Shown here: positions 48,156 through 59,775 of the stretch, in pieces
Numbering within the stretch: position 1 is the first letter of the stretch
Layout: every line of letters begins with the position of its first letter
Assembly (NCBI GenBank): GCA_946807835.1
Contig: OX327699.1
Span: 26,648,014 to 26,712,013, forward strand
From: Ailanthus altissimus
Taxonomy: Eukaryota > Streptophyta > Magnoliopsida > Sapindales > Simaroubaceae
Reading direction: 5' to 3'
Length of the DNA stretch: 64,000 nucleotides
Made by a program: the position numbers and the translations under genes
The notes under the pieces: generated by a model
Told to the model about the DNA's origin: nothing
Database searches by the model: none
Seen by the model: the letters and a program-made list of their open reading frames with translations, nothing else

Positions 48156-48965
48156 TGGTTAGAAAATTAGTAATTTAATAATCTTAATTAAATAAGAATT
48201 AGTAATTTAATAATCTTAATTAAATAAGAATTGAGATGAATAATAAAGTGGAAAGTTATGAGAAGTTTAAAATGTATGGGATACGTATAGAGAAGTCTAG
48301 GACGTGTGGGACACGAAGGGAGAAATGAAACGGGACTCAAAGACGCGAAAGAAGTGAAGAAAACACTAGAGGTGCATACAGGGTTGAGCGCCGCAGCGAT
48401 GGGCGCGATAATGCCTAGCGCTGCGGCGCCCAGGGATGAGCGCTGCGACGCCAGACGAGTCAGAAGTTCGTTTTTCATCCGAATTTCAAGTTTTGGACTT
48501 CTAAAATAAGTGGACTCTTACTCCAATAAGGAATAGGGTTAGTAGACACAAAATACACCCTATATAAACACTTGTAAACCCTTTAGTTGAGATCAAGTAT
48601 TAAGAGAGACTTTAAGAGAGGGGAAGAACTAGGTAGACACTAAGTGTTTATGTGCGCTAGGGTGGAACCGTTGTTTGGGTGATCATTGTTTGTGATAGAG
48701 TAAGGGTTCACTAAACGTTTAAGTCCTTTTGAGGGTTCTTCTAATTGAGTTTTCTTTGTAAAATCTCTAGGGAGTTATAATAAGAGAGGCTAAGATCTTT
48801 GGATCCACCGTAAACGTAGGTAATTGACCAAATCACGTAAGATTGTATTGTACTTTTTTATTTTTTACTTTAAATTTTTATTATTTTTGTTTGATTAACA
48901 AATTATTTTATTACACAAAAAATTAAAATTTTAAGTTTGAAAAAATGGCGCATCCTCTCTCAATA
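48156..48965 (+). mobile_element. Copia-like solo LTR, copy 2
   Basis: Parallel to the copy at 55784. It has a U3 with agcgccgcagcg...agcgctgcggcgcccagg (48388-48430), a TATA box (ctatataaac, 48560), a transcribed region with gagagactttaagagag and tagggtggaaccgttgtttgggtga, and U5 with gatccaccgtaaacgtagg...accaaatcacgtaa. It ends near ctctcaata (48965). A 32-base direct tandem duplication lies at 48166-48229. No internal region is attached. The target duplication is not clear. Confidence 0.7.
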
Positions 48966-49059
48966 CAAATAAATCTCATAACTTAGAGAATTGAACTAAC
49001 CTTCATTTGATATTATTAAGAGTTTCGTTTAAATTTTGGTTGTTTCATCAGGATCGCGC
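48966..49059. other. Short spacer
   Basis: Between the solo LTR and the type 2 upstream block; nothing recognised. Confidence 0.3.
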
Positions 49060-49620
49060 TTTTGATAAAATAATTTCAATATTCATCGGCATATAACACA
49101 AAAGATTGTACCTCAAATCTTTGAATAAACAAAACGCTTGTGTTAAATTAATTTTAACGAACAAAAGTCAAAGGTAAAACGCTTTTGAATAAATGAAAGG
49201 TGCTTTCATCCTTCCTTCTACTTGTCTGATGGCATTAGAAGATTCAAAATAAGTCAAATAAGTACCATAGAAACAGTAATTTCTTTGTACTCTTTTATTT
49301 TATCAACAACTTTTCCTTAATTAGTTAAATTTACCACCTGCGCGCACGTGGATGTGAAATTGCGAAACCCAGTAAATATGGTACTTCAATATGTATTTTA
49401 TTCTCATATTTATGTTAGAAAGGAACCAAGTACAAGCAAGAACATAACTTGTTTCAATGTATTTTAAAAACGCCGACTTATTATATTAATTCTTTTTGTT
49501 GAACATCTGAGCTAAGTTGAGCATCAGATTCGACAGCAAAATCTTCACCATATCAGAGCCAACTCACCTATGGCAAAGCACAGGAGGTCCATGCTTTGAT
49601 TCTTTAATTTTGGTCAACAT
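49060..49620 (+). repeat. Distal upstream block type 2, upstream of LOR D
   Basis: Carries the family words caaaggtaaaacgcttttgaataaatg (49168), tttctttgtactctttta (49280), gtggatgtgaaattgcgaaaccc (49347) and gagctaagttgagcatcagattcgacagcaaaatc (49508). It sits 1.3-1.9 kb before LOR D. Confidence 0.65.
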
Positions 49621-49674
49621 TTTCCATCGCTCATATTTTCACTATTTCCTCTCTCTTTTTTTAATTTTTGGTTT

Positions 49675-50225
49675 TTTTTTATTGACGACCTGACCCAAGC
49701 AAATGACAGGCCCAAGCCTTTGATCGGCCTCCACCAAGCCTTTCGGCCTCTGTTGCGCATCTACCAGCCTTTACCATGGCTCAACTGACCTTTGATGAGA
49801 CTTTATTGGCTTGCACCCGAGAGTCACCGCCCTTGACCTCCTCTAGTAAGCCTATGGAGCTGGCGGCTACTGCTTTGACCACTGTCGGGCAGACAGCTTC
49901 TGCATCCCGAGTATCCACAGCTCATCAGCAGCCGAGCTTAGCCCGGATCCAATGAAAAGCAATTATCAAAGATACTCAAGCTTTCCCCAACCACAAGAGT
50001 TGAACAGCTCCATCACCACATCACCACATGCGGTGACCCAAGCCTAAATTGTTACATTTTGTGTTGTGGTATTGTACTGTATTAGATTTTGTTGTTGGCA
50101 AATGGTTGAAGTCTTGGGTTAATTGTTATAAATGGTGTAGGATATTAGAAATAATGTAGTGGTGTTTTGAGTTTTCCTTTTGTGTGATGGTAATTTTTTT
50201 TTTTTTTTTGTATGAGGATAAGATT
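49675..50225. other. GC-richer segment of unknown origin
   Basis: A locally GC-rich stretch (49680-50045, many cctttcggcctc/accaagcc words) followed by a T/G-rich part (50045-50220). The latter resembles 57120-57240 (words such as tttgtgttg, gtgtaggatattag/ggaggatgtaag, tgtagtggt-ttttg). Probably the non-coding end of a dispersed element present at both places. No protein recognised. Confidence 0.4.
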
Positions 50226-50665
50226 TTATTTTTTTAATGGGATAAAGATCTTTAATTGTAAAAATAGTCCTCTAATAAAAAATTTAACTTAAGTCTCTTA
50301 AAATAAAAGATTAAGTTATGGCGTACGATAATATATCTATATAATGTAGTATCTTAATAATTTTTTAATTTTAATATTAGTAATTTTATAATGTAATATT
50401 AATAATTTTATCAATAATATTATATTTATTGATAATTAAAAGAAAAGGAATCAATCATAATTATTAATTGGTAAAAGGGATAAGACAGGCAATTGAAATC
50501 TACGCAATAATAATGCAATTTCATATTAATCCCCGCGTTGAAAGATGCCCCCTCATATTAGTGGGGAAATCTGACTTGATTTGTGTGCACTTAAATATTC
50601 CCGTGTCCTCGAAAATATAGAAAATGATAGAATCTCAGCATTACCAAGTAAACTAATTCATCTAC
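50226..50665. other. AT-rich spacer
   Basis: No gene or repeat recognised. Confidence 0.3.
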
Positions 50666-50930
50666 ATTATTCTGAATTAATACATGTACGTTTTCTGGAT
50701 ACCCGTCTATACATATATGCATACCATAAACGTGATGAAATCTTATGTGACAAATTATATCGTTTCGTAGACTTAGAATTTCTTGCCTTAGGAAAGTACA
50801 CACGTTAGCTTAAGTATTTAAACATCTCCTAAGGTCTCAATCTTACACCAACAAACTCGTTCGATCAAGTACTCAAAGGCACTAAAGCTTTCTCCAGCTA
50901 CTTTCACAAAGCAAACAATATCTCACTGAA
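50666..50930 (+). promoter_or_regulatory. Proximal promoter of LOR D
   Basis: Motif atgcataccataaacgtgatg (50718-50738) with ACGT core, then TATA box TATTTAAA at 50815-50822, 109 bases before the ATG. The 5' UTR word aaggtctcaatcttacaccaa is shared with LOR E. Confidence 0.7.
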
Positions 50931-51506
50931 ATGGCAAGAGTTCATCCACTTCTGCATGTTGGTGTTGCTTCTTCTTCTTGTATAACTTCGAAAAAAGAAT
51001 CATTCACCATATGGATGAAATCCCTTGTGATACACGGAAATGGATGCACCGTTTTCAATGAAAATGGTGAGATTGTTTATCGTATAGATAATTACGATAA
51101 GAAAAGCAGCCGTGAAGTTTATCTGATGGATCTCCGGGGCAAAGTTCTCTTCACAATTCTCCGAAGGGTATCGGTTTTCGGACGATGGAGGTGTTATAAA
51201 GGCGATCCTTCAAACTTGAGTAAGGAAAAACCGGAATTCCAAGTAATAAAGGACGGTACCATTACAATACTGTCTAATAATGACGAAGCTATCAGCTATA
51301 AATTAGAGGTGCTGGGTGGTAAAACAGCATTCAAGATAATAGAGTGCAGAGGAGGACATGTTGTGGCAGAAGCAAGAAGAAAGCAGTCGCCTTCAGGAGT
51401 AGTGTTAGGAGACGATGTGTTAACTTTGGTGGTTGAGCCTCATGTCGATCATTCTTTCATTGTAGCTCTTGCGAGTGTTTATGGATTAATGAATCACAAA
51501 CTGTAA
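50931..51506 (+). CDS. LURP-one-related protein D
   Basis: Intact intronless gene, 191 residues, MARVHPLLHVGVASS at the start. One LOR (DUF567) Tubby-like domain: FTIWMKSLVIHGNGCTVFNE, VYRIDNYDKKSSREVYLMD, LRRVSVFGRWRCYKGD, then LEVLGGKTAFKIIECRGGHV, RRKQSPSGVVLGDDVLTLVVE and the hydrophobic C-terminal helix HSFIVALASVYGLM. It is closest to LOR E, with most differences conservative, so D and E come from the more recent duplication. Cytosolic location is inferred from lack of targeting or membrane segments. A role in defence is suggested only by family membership. Confidence 0.9.
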   Translation: MARVHPLLHVGVASSSCITSKKESFTIWMKSLVIHGNGCTVFNENGEIVYRIDNYDKKSSREVYLMDLRGKVLFTILRRVSVFGRWRCYKGDPSNLSKEKPEFQVIKDGTITILSNNDEAISYKLEVLGGKTAFKIIECRGGHVVAEARRKQSPSGVVLGDDVLTLVVEPHVDHSFIVALASVYGLMNHKL

Positions 51507-53164
51507 ACTGCAGCCTATAAACCAATTACTAGATAGGTTGTTTCCTCATGGCCCAGAGTGAAACTAGAACAGTCTCAGAGGTTTTTTTTTTTCGTTTTAT
51601 TGGTGGAATTTCTTACAATTTGTTCCTGATAAATTGCTTGTAATATATACAAATCTAGTATCATCAATCTCAGAATGATATTAATATTACACAATTCACG
51701 TTAGTTGAAATATTTTTTAAGTTTTCTTCTTTTTTGGTTTATTAGCTAGCATTTCTTAACAGTGAAGTTTCTAATATTGAGATTTTAGTCTTAGCCTGTA
51801 GAGGCAACGAGGAAAGTGTAATGTGCCTTTGTGGAGCACAATTCTTTTAACGAGTTTTTCTATTTCTAGTGGGGGCGTAGGCATTTTTTAAAGCTTGGAC
51901 CAAAAAAAGAATTGTTCAACCTTTTTTTTTTTTTTTTTTGAAAGGAAAATTGTTCAACTTTTTATATAGCTGAGTTAGGGAAATATTTTGATCTTCTAAC
52001 AATTCTTCAAACACAGATTTATGCATTCAAATTTGAAGAAAGTGTTAGATGTTTGGACCTTAGAATTTTCACTAATTCTATGTTTCATTAATTGAGTGGG
52101 AAACAGAAGATATTCTAGTTTTTTTCTTTACCCGTTAATTCATCTTTCCATTAAAAAAGTGATACTGCATGTGTTGAAAGTAGTGTCATATATTTTTGTT
52201 AGTAGGTATTGGATATAGAAAAAGAGTAATTCTCGATTATAATAGTAATGCAAGTCAACAGAAAATTAAACAAACAATGTTAAGAAAAACTTTTGACGCG
52301 TGGTAAAATATCATTCATCCATTATCTTTCAAGACGTAATAATCTTATTCATTCATTTAATATAATCTAATTAAATAAAATAATTTTTTAATATAATTAT
52401 TATAATTAGGGATAGAGATATTTAATTTTATGTTAAAAAAATTAGTAGTATAACATTTAATATTTATGTCTTATTATAATTCTTTTCAAATAAATAGAAT
52501 AATTATTGTTTAATTAAATTAATATAACACAATATATTTAAAATAAATAGTTGAACTTTTAGTAATATAAAGTCACATTCATTAATTACTTTTATTAATC
52601 ATTATCATTTATAAATATAATAATCAAATTAAATTTAGTATAATTAAAATTTAATAATCGATTTATATGTCAATAAAATATTTTAAAAATAAAATAAATA
52701 TAAAAAATTAAAATGGGAGCAACCAATCATTGTTCGACAGTCGTCGCTATCGTAAGTGGTCGACTAGCTGTTGATAATAATGTTGGATTGACTTAAAATT
52801 TTATAATATATGTAATAGTATATATTTTGCATCAACAAAGCACATGTGTGACAATTGGAGACAATGGTAGTGGCTACCATAATGTGGTTGTCAATTGACT
52901 ACGAGTAGAGGTGCTATGTTATTACTATCAGATAGATCACTATCCAACACTTCAATAGTGGTGGGGCCACAGCCTCCACTCGCCATCATTTGATAGTAAT
53001 ATTATAATGGCCACCATTCTACTCTTTACTTTTAATAGCTCTTAATTACTTTGTTGATAAAAAAAAATATTATCGCGTAAATCACAAAATTTTGAGTATA
53101 ATAATATCAATTTTAAGTATAAAACATATTTACCTCATATATAATGGTGTGTGTGTGTGTTGTA
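51507..53164. other. Spacer after LOR D
   Basis: The first 350 bases match the downstream region of LOR E (ctgcagc.t.taaac, cctgataaattgcttgtaat, ttagctagcatttcttaac). The rest is AT-rich. A short inverted arrangement of gtagtggctaccat and tagtggtggggcc words lies at 52720-53030; origin unknown. No gene. Confidence 0.4.
53142..53160. repeat. (TG)n microsatellite
   Basis: A short run of GT dinucleotides just before the type 1 block. Confidence 0.85.
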
Positions 53165-54360
53165 TACTGTGACAAAGATGAAGTGCTAAGATTTGTGCAT
53201 AATGTTGTAATTTTTATTTTAATATTTCAAAACACAGATGTAATAATTATTTGGATAGTTACTATTCAATAAAAACTTAAAAGAGAAAAAAATATTGTCT
53301 CTTTTTATATTATATATATAACCATTCATGACACCTCTTCATTTGAAAAGATAATGATTTATTTTGAATAATTGATTAAATTTAAATTTTGATCTAACGG
53401 TTATAAGTTGAGGTGTATTTGGAGATTTATATCTCAAATGAAAAGGTATTTAGTATCTATAAATAGAGGTCACATATTACTTAAAAGAAATGTGTGAAAT
53501 AGTTGTTCTAGATTTTTTATTTGAGAGTACACCCCTACAGAACCAAGTCATAAAATATTAGAGGGTAGAACACTATAAAAGCATGTTTGCAGTAGAACTA
53601 AGGGTGGACACGGTCCGATTTGGTCCGATTTTTTTTGAAACCAAACCAGTTCGATTCGATTTTTTTGATAAATAAAATCGAAATCGATTTTTTTAATAAA
53701 AAAAATTGAACCAGACCAAATTGGTTTTTTTCGGTTCAATTTTTTTAGTTAGATCCGATTCAAATTTTTTATTTTAAATTATGAATTTTTTTTATTTTCG
53801 GTTCGATTTTTCAATTTTTTTTGGGGAAAACCGAACTAGCCGGTTCGATTCAATTTTTCAATTCCTGATTTTTTTTGCCCACCCTTAAGTAGAACAGTAT
53901 TCTATATAGCAGCAAAAATTATTCTTAGTACAATATACTTTTACACGTCTTAACTTATACATTGTAGCGTATGCATCCTATTTCAAATTGGAACATTCAT
54001 CAAATTTTTAAATCCTTCCAACACACATAACTAATGCAAAGAGCCTATCATTCACATGAGATCTTCATCTTAATGATATAAAAGATTGTGTTATATATTA
54101 ACATCTGCTGAGAGCTTCAAACTGAGTAAGATATTACGAGTCTTACATCATGTTTGAAAGGGAAGGAGACGAGTACAAGGAAGCATGCTATAATAATTAG
54201 AATTTAGATCCTGTATATTTTTCAAGAGTTCCTTGTTTTACGTATCTTTAATCCATGGCAGCTAATAACTTTCTATCAGGCTCCATAGCTAAATCCTCCA
54301 CCCTGTGGTCAGAATTACCGAAAACCCTAAAATGGAGGACACCTAAAGAAATTTCTGTTT
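53165..54360 (+). repeat. Distal upstream block type 1, in the D-E interval
   Basis: The left word gaagtgctaagatttgtgcata (53180) and the right words gctgagagcttcaaactgagtaa (54110), ccatggcagctaat (54253) and aaaccctaaaatggaggac (54320) belong to the block seen at 29690 and 38190. About 800 bases of other sequence, including the hAT-like copy 3, separate the two parts. Confidence 0.6.
53599..53887. mobile_element. hAT-like MITE, copy 3
   Basis: Starts TAAGGGTGGACA and ends TGCCCACCCTTA, flanked by perfect 8-bp target duplications AGTAGAAC (53591-53598 and 53888-53895). At 289 bases it is the shortest and best-bounded copy. Internal words (cggtccga, aaccgaac, gattcaatttttc) match the other two. 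Confidence 0.85.
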
Positions 54361-55783
54361 AATTTAACCATTTTGACAGAAGAAGTTTTTACAATTAATT
54401 TGCTGCGACAAAGAGGAGAAACTTACCAGCCTTGATAAACATAACCGACCATTAATATAAGGGCCACGCTGTCTGTTGTAGATCTTCCATTGCTCCCCAA
54501 TGGAAAAAATAACCTAATAAGTGATTAAATTTTTTTAAATTGTTGAACTTGCACATTAAACTTGTCAACTTGAAGCTATATTGAGAAACAATATTATGTA
54601 ATGTATTGAGTTACAAGCAATTTTCTTAAGACTTGCCTTCAACTTTAGTCTATTAGCGGTTTAATTGTCACTTTAACGTTGATCTTATGAATTTTTGGTC
54701 TATATACGAATAATGTTGCTGCAAATTTGTCGGTGAATTTGGAACTCCGTTTTGATGATTTTAATGGTGGAATTCTCTGTCAGCTGAAATTCAAAATTTT
54801 CTTTCTACAAATGTGAATGGCTTTCTTTCTTATAGGTTATGTTGATTTTTTATTTGTCAAGATATATACTTGCTTTGCCATGCCTATGCATTTTCCTTTA
54901 TCAGGATCAGTTTTATCTCCTTGTTGTATTAGTTTTAGGTTCATTACATCCCATGATTTCTCTATATTATTGTTTTTTTAATGTAATAAATTTTCCTTGA
55001 TTGAGCTTCACTACAAAATAAAAACAAAATTAATTTACTTCTCTAACAACAAAAAATAAACCCAAATTATACAAACTCTTCCTCTTCTCTATTCTCTCTA
55101 ATGCCAGCAAACCTGATCATCAACGTTCTTAATATAGTTCAAACTTTGAAATCCATCCACAGTTTCCTTAATATTTTTCTAATTTGCCCTTCAATTCAAG
55201 TTTCTCTCCAAAATTTCCTTAAGCTTTTCAATTCACATACCAATCTTTATAATCAAATTTTATTTCAGTGAGAGAATCATCTTTCATAGCAGTATCACTT
55301 ACTCTGTCAAAATTATTGTATCTAAAATATTTGAATTATCAACTTTTATCTGGAATTAAGACTACACTAGTAACTCTTATTTGTTCATAAAAAAAAAATT
55401 CTTCAATTTCTAATCTGTTGTTAATAAGAAAGATTTATATATAATTCTTCTCAGAATTTTTTATTTATTCAACATTGGCTTTGGAGATAACATTAGTAGA
55501 ACAGTAATGCAATTTTCACTCAACAAAAGGTCTAAACAAATAGCAGAAGTTCCATTAGGATATTGAAAGTTTTAAAAATTAACCATCTAATAAGTATTTA
55601 ACACATCATTTTGAATGAAAATTATTATGATCATACTTAAAAAAATGCAGTATAATTTTATTGCATTCTCCCCTCTAAAAATAATATCCCATAGCTTTGA
55701 GAACTACAAATTTAATCTTTGCACATAAACAAAACTTATTATAATTAATGTTATAAATTCGATATATATGCCCAATTTCATCT
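54361..55783. other. Spacer
   Basis: No gene supported. The 54650-55330 part is T- and CT-rich and may be an old non-coding element, but I found no ends. Confidence 0.3.
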
Positions 55784-56575
55784 TATTGAAAAATTGGTGA
55801 TTTAACAATTTTGATTGGATAAAAATTGAGATGAATACCAAAATAGAGAGTCACAAGAAGTCTGGAACGTGTGGGACATGTATGGAGAAGTTTAGGACGT
55901 GTGGGACACGAAGAGGAAAGCGAAACGGGACTCGAAGACACAAAGGAAGCGAAGAAAACGTGGATAGGCACTGCCAGGGCTGAGCGCCGCGGCGCTGGGT
56001 GCGATTTTGGCCAACGCCACGGCGCCAGACGCGTCAGAAATCCGTTTTTCTTCTAGATTTTTAGTTTTGGACTTCCAAAATAAGTGGACTCTTACTCCAA
56101 TAAGAAATAGGGTTAGTAAGCATGACATACACTCTATATAAACACTTGTAAAACTCTTTAGTTGAGATCAAGCATTAAGAGAGACTCTAAGAGAGGGAAA
56201 AGAATTAGGTAGACACTAAGTGCTTGTGTGCGTTAGGGTGGAACTGTCGTTTGGGTGATCATTATTCGTGGTAGAACAAAGGTTCACTAAACATTAGGTC
56301 CTTTTGAGAGTTCTTCTAATTGGGTTTTCTTTGTAAAATCTCTAGGGAGTTATAATAAGAGAGGCTAGGATCCTTGAATCCACCGTGAACGTAGGCAATT
56401 GGCCGAACCACGTAAGATTGTGTTGTGCTTTTTTGTTTTTCGCTTTGAATTCTTGCTATTTTGCTTGATTAACAGGTTATTCCGCTGCGCAAAGAGGTTA
56501 AGGTTCTATGTTGAACTTGAGGTTCTTCGCTTCAACATAACCTCAAAAAAGAGAAGGACGTTTCCTCCCTCAACA
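55784..56575 (+). mobile_element. Copia-like solo LTR, copy 3
   Basis: Starts TATTG (TGTTG with one change) and ends CAACA, flanked by CATCT on both sides (55779-55783 and 56576-56580): a perfect 5-bp target duplication around a single LTR of 792 bases. U3 contains the perfect 14-bp palindrome AGCGCCGCGGCGCT (55983-55996) and a second GC-rich arm (acgccacggcgcc). A TATA box (ctatataaac) lies near 56136. U5 contains gatccttgaatccaccgtgaacgtagg and ggccgaaccacgtaa. This copy defines the ends of the family. Confidence 0.85.
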
Positions 56576-57560
56576 CATCTAAAAATAAAACTGGGTAACA
56601 ATAAAATCAAAAAGCACGTAGGCATCATCAAGAGTCAAGATGCAAGAAAAAAAAAAGACCAAACCCTAACTACCTTAAGTCCTTCCCATCTCCACTAGAG
56701 AAGGGGTCTTTAGCCCTCTCTCCAATGATCTTTTCTCTTTCACTTTTCGATCTACTTATTTTTTTTGTTATTATTGTTTTTTTTTACTTGTTTTGTTTCA
56801 TTTTTCTTTTTTTTCCCACTTTTGCATCTCCAAACGGCGATCCGGTCCCAAACAGGAATCAAGAGAGTTTTTTCAGCCCCTACCAAGCCTCCTCAGCCAC
56901 CACCGTGTTTCCTTCTCCCAAATTGCCATTGGTCATCCCGACATGACTCTGAGCATCTGATAAAATCTCTGGGGCAGCGATTGATCTTCTCAACCTAGCC
57001 TGGCCATTGTCGTGCCTTTGTCAGCTCAGTCGAACCTCATCAAATGCCACTGCCATTGTTCTTCTTCCAATGTGACAGCTTCAGAAATTGCTACTCCAAT
57101 TGCCATCTAACATTATTTAGTTTTTTGAATTTGTGTTGGTTTTTTGGTTAAGGTTTGGTTTAATATGTAATAAGTGGAGGATGTAAGATTTAGTGTAGTG
57201 GTATTTTGTGGCTCCCTCTTATATGAGAGTTGTTACGTCTATTTTCTCATTTTTAGAATTTTTGAACTATGGTCAAATAATCTCTTTTTTTTTTAAGAGG
57301 TCTATAATTTCTTCTTTTTTAAGGTTAGTATTCTTTTTTTTTTTTGGGAAGGTTGTGTTTTGTTTTTGAAAAGATTTGTATTTTTTTTTTAAGATTGACT
57401 TATCCTAATTTGGGATATAATTACTACTCTTCTTTGTAAGAGTCTAAATTTAGATATGCGTCGGTATACAAATATAATACTTTGTTCTCATAATTCTCTT
57501 TTCGTAGTATTAGAGGTCCTTTGTAATATCTTTGATGTTCTTCAATGATATAATATGTTC
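56576..57560. other. Possible 5'-truncated LINE or other dispersed element
   Basis: Contains short coding-like stretches without a recognisable domain. A T/G-rich part at 57120-57240 resembles 50045-50200. It ends with gtattagaggtcctttgtaatatctttgatgttcttcaatgatataatatgttcaaaaaa, which looks like the 3' tail of a plant LINE with a short A run. The assignment is tentative. Confidence 0.35.
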
Positions 57561-57639
57561 AAAAAACGCATACACACTCAAACAAAAACCTGGTGTTTGA
57601 TATAATTGTGAGTTTTACTTACAGTTTTGGTCAGAAATC

Positions 57640-58905
57640 AGAATAAAGCTTGTGCTAAAGTATGTTCAGTATTCATCGGAATCTAATCCGCATAACACAA
57701 AACATTGCACCTAACAGATCCGTCTACTGTATATAAATGCTCTCAAAAAGAAAAGAAGAAGAAAAAGAAAAAAACCTGATCTACTGTAAACTGTAAACCT
57801 CATATTCCGCCCAGAAAGATAATGCTAAAGGTAAATATTCTCCTAAAGAGTATATTTTCGAACATTAAGATATGTTCATTAATAAATTTCTAAAAAACAA
57901 ATATGTTTATTAATTAAAAAAACTAGAAGATTAATTCATATTATGACAAAAACACCCTCAAAATAATTTAAACGACTATAAGTCAAGGTAAAATGCTTCC
58001 GAATAAATGGCAGAAAGGTCCCCTTCATCTTCCCTTCTACTTAATTGTCTGGATACATTAAAAAATACAAATAAGTAAATAAGTATCAAAGCAACAGTTT
58101 CATGGTACTCTTTTGTTTTATCAATAACTTTTCCTTAATTAATTTAACTCCTTGGCAACTAATTAAGGTTTTGCTCATCAGTAAAAGTGATCCTTCAATA
58201 TTTAATTAATTTTTTAGTCATAAACATAACTTAGTGATAATCTCACCTATTGATTACTGTTAAAATCTAGTATAATATATATAACCTAGTGGTATATGTT
58301 TTATATTGTATTCTAGTGATAAATAAATATATGATTTTATTTTAATAAGATTCTGTAATTACGCAGAAGTTTTGAATTAATTAAACAGTATTACATAATA
58401 ATATTATTTATTATATAATAAATTACATAATTCTCTAAATTATTTATCTCGTATATATATAATATTTCTTCTTATTCAAGAGTGTTGGTAAGTATTCATC
58501 ACTTCTATTTTTCATTTTTCATTAGGTCAACATGTTTTATAATGACTTCCTGAAGTTGTATGCAGCAGAAGAGAGGTCTGCTGTCTCTGCATATCTTATA
58601 AGAGCTGTCTTTAATTTGTTATTGTTTCTGCTGATCCTCATTTTGTTGTAATTTTCGTTCTGTAGTACTTTTCATTCTACTGTTTTATTTGCATGATGTT
58701 AAAAGAACCAAGTACAATCAAGCATATAACGTCTTTCCTAGCTTGAATTTTTAAAGACTCCAACATGTTATATTAATTCTTAATTTGATAATGTGAGCTA
58801 AGTTGAGCATCAGATTCGATAGCAAAATCACCGCCATATCTTCAACAATAGAAGAGATCCATGCTTTGATTATTTAATTCTGGTCAATATTAGGCAAACC
58901 CTGCA
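57640..58905 (+). repeat. Distal upstream block type 2, upstream of LOR E
   Basis: Shared words are tcaaggtaaaatgcttccgaataaatgg (57976), aacagtttcatggtactctttt (58092), and gagctaagttgagcatcagattcgatagcaaaatc (58794), followed by accgccatatc and gatccatgctttgatt. A segment at 58200-58740 is not present in the other copies. Confidence 0.6.
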
Positions 58906-59519
58906 AACGGAGGACTGCTAGCTTTACAAATATCTCAAGTTTTCGCAATGTTGACTCCGGAAGATTTTCTACGTGATTGCTGCCATAATTGAATATTGGG
59001 AAACATGCCTTACTGTTAAAAAAAAAAAAGAGCTTGATTTTTTTTTTTATAAAAAAGATGAACACATAAAATTTGAAACAACAATTTACAATAAATAATT
59101 ATTAATTGGTAAAAAAGTTATGCCCATGATTAAAAAGTCTATATATACATTGGAGGAAATATACAATTATTCAATGATGTTATAATATGCGTATTTTCAT
59201 TAGTACCTACTTAATTGACAAATTTACAATATAAATACATGTATGATAAAATTTTATTAATTTATTATATTAATAAAATGATACTAGCTAACAGTACATT
59301 TATCTTTACTCCATTAAAAGTTTCGAGTTCAAATTCTTTATAAAAAAACAAATAAATAAAATAATCCAAATTTTGAATTTCTCCGTGTCATGAATATCAT
59401 CCAAATAATGAAAGATGCCCGACCCTCACATTGTGCATTAGATATTTCCAGTGGCCTCGAAAAATATAACAAATCGAAGAATCTGAGCACACTTTACCAA
59501 CTACTATAAAACAATTCAT

Positions 59520-59775
59520 CTACATTATTCTGCATACATACTTTTTCTAGATAGCCACATACATAGATGCATACCGTAAACGTGATGAAATCAATTATCT
59601 GACCCAAATTATATCTAAGACTTGAAATTTCTTGCCAATTTCCTTCCTTACAGTCATTAGCTTAATTATATAAACATCTCTAAGGTCTCAATCTTACACC
59701 AAGAAACTCGATTAATCACTCAAAGGCAGTAAAGCACTCTAGCAACATTCTCAAAGCAAACACTATCTCCCTGAA
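59520..59775 (+). promoter_or_regulatory. Proximal promoter of LOR E
   Basis: Motif atgcataccgtaaacgtgatg (59568-59588) with ACGT core, then TATA box TATATAAA at 59667-59674, 102 bases before the ATG. The leader word aaggtctcaatcttacaccaa is shared with LOR D. Confidence 0.7.
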
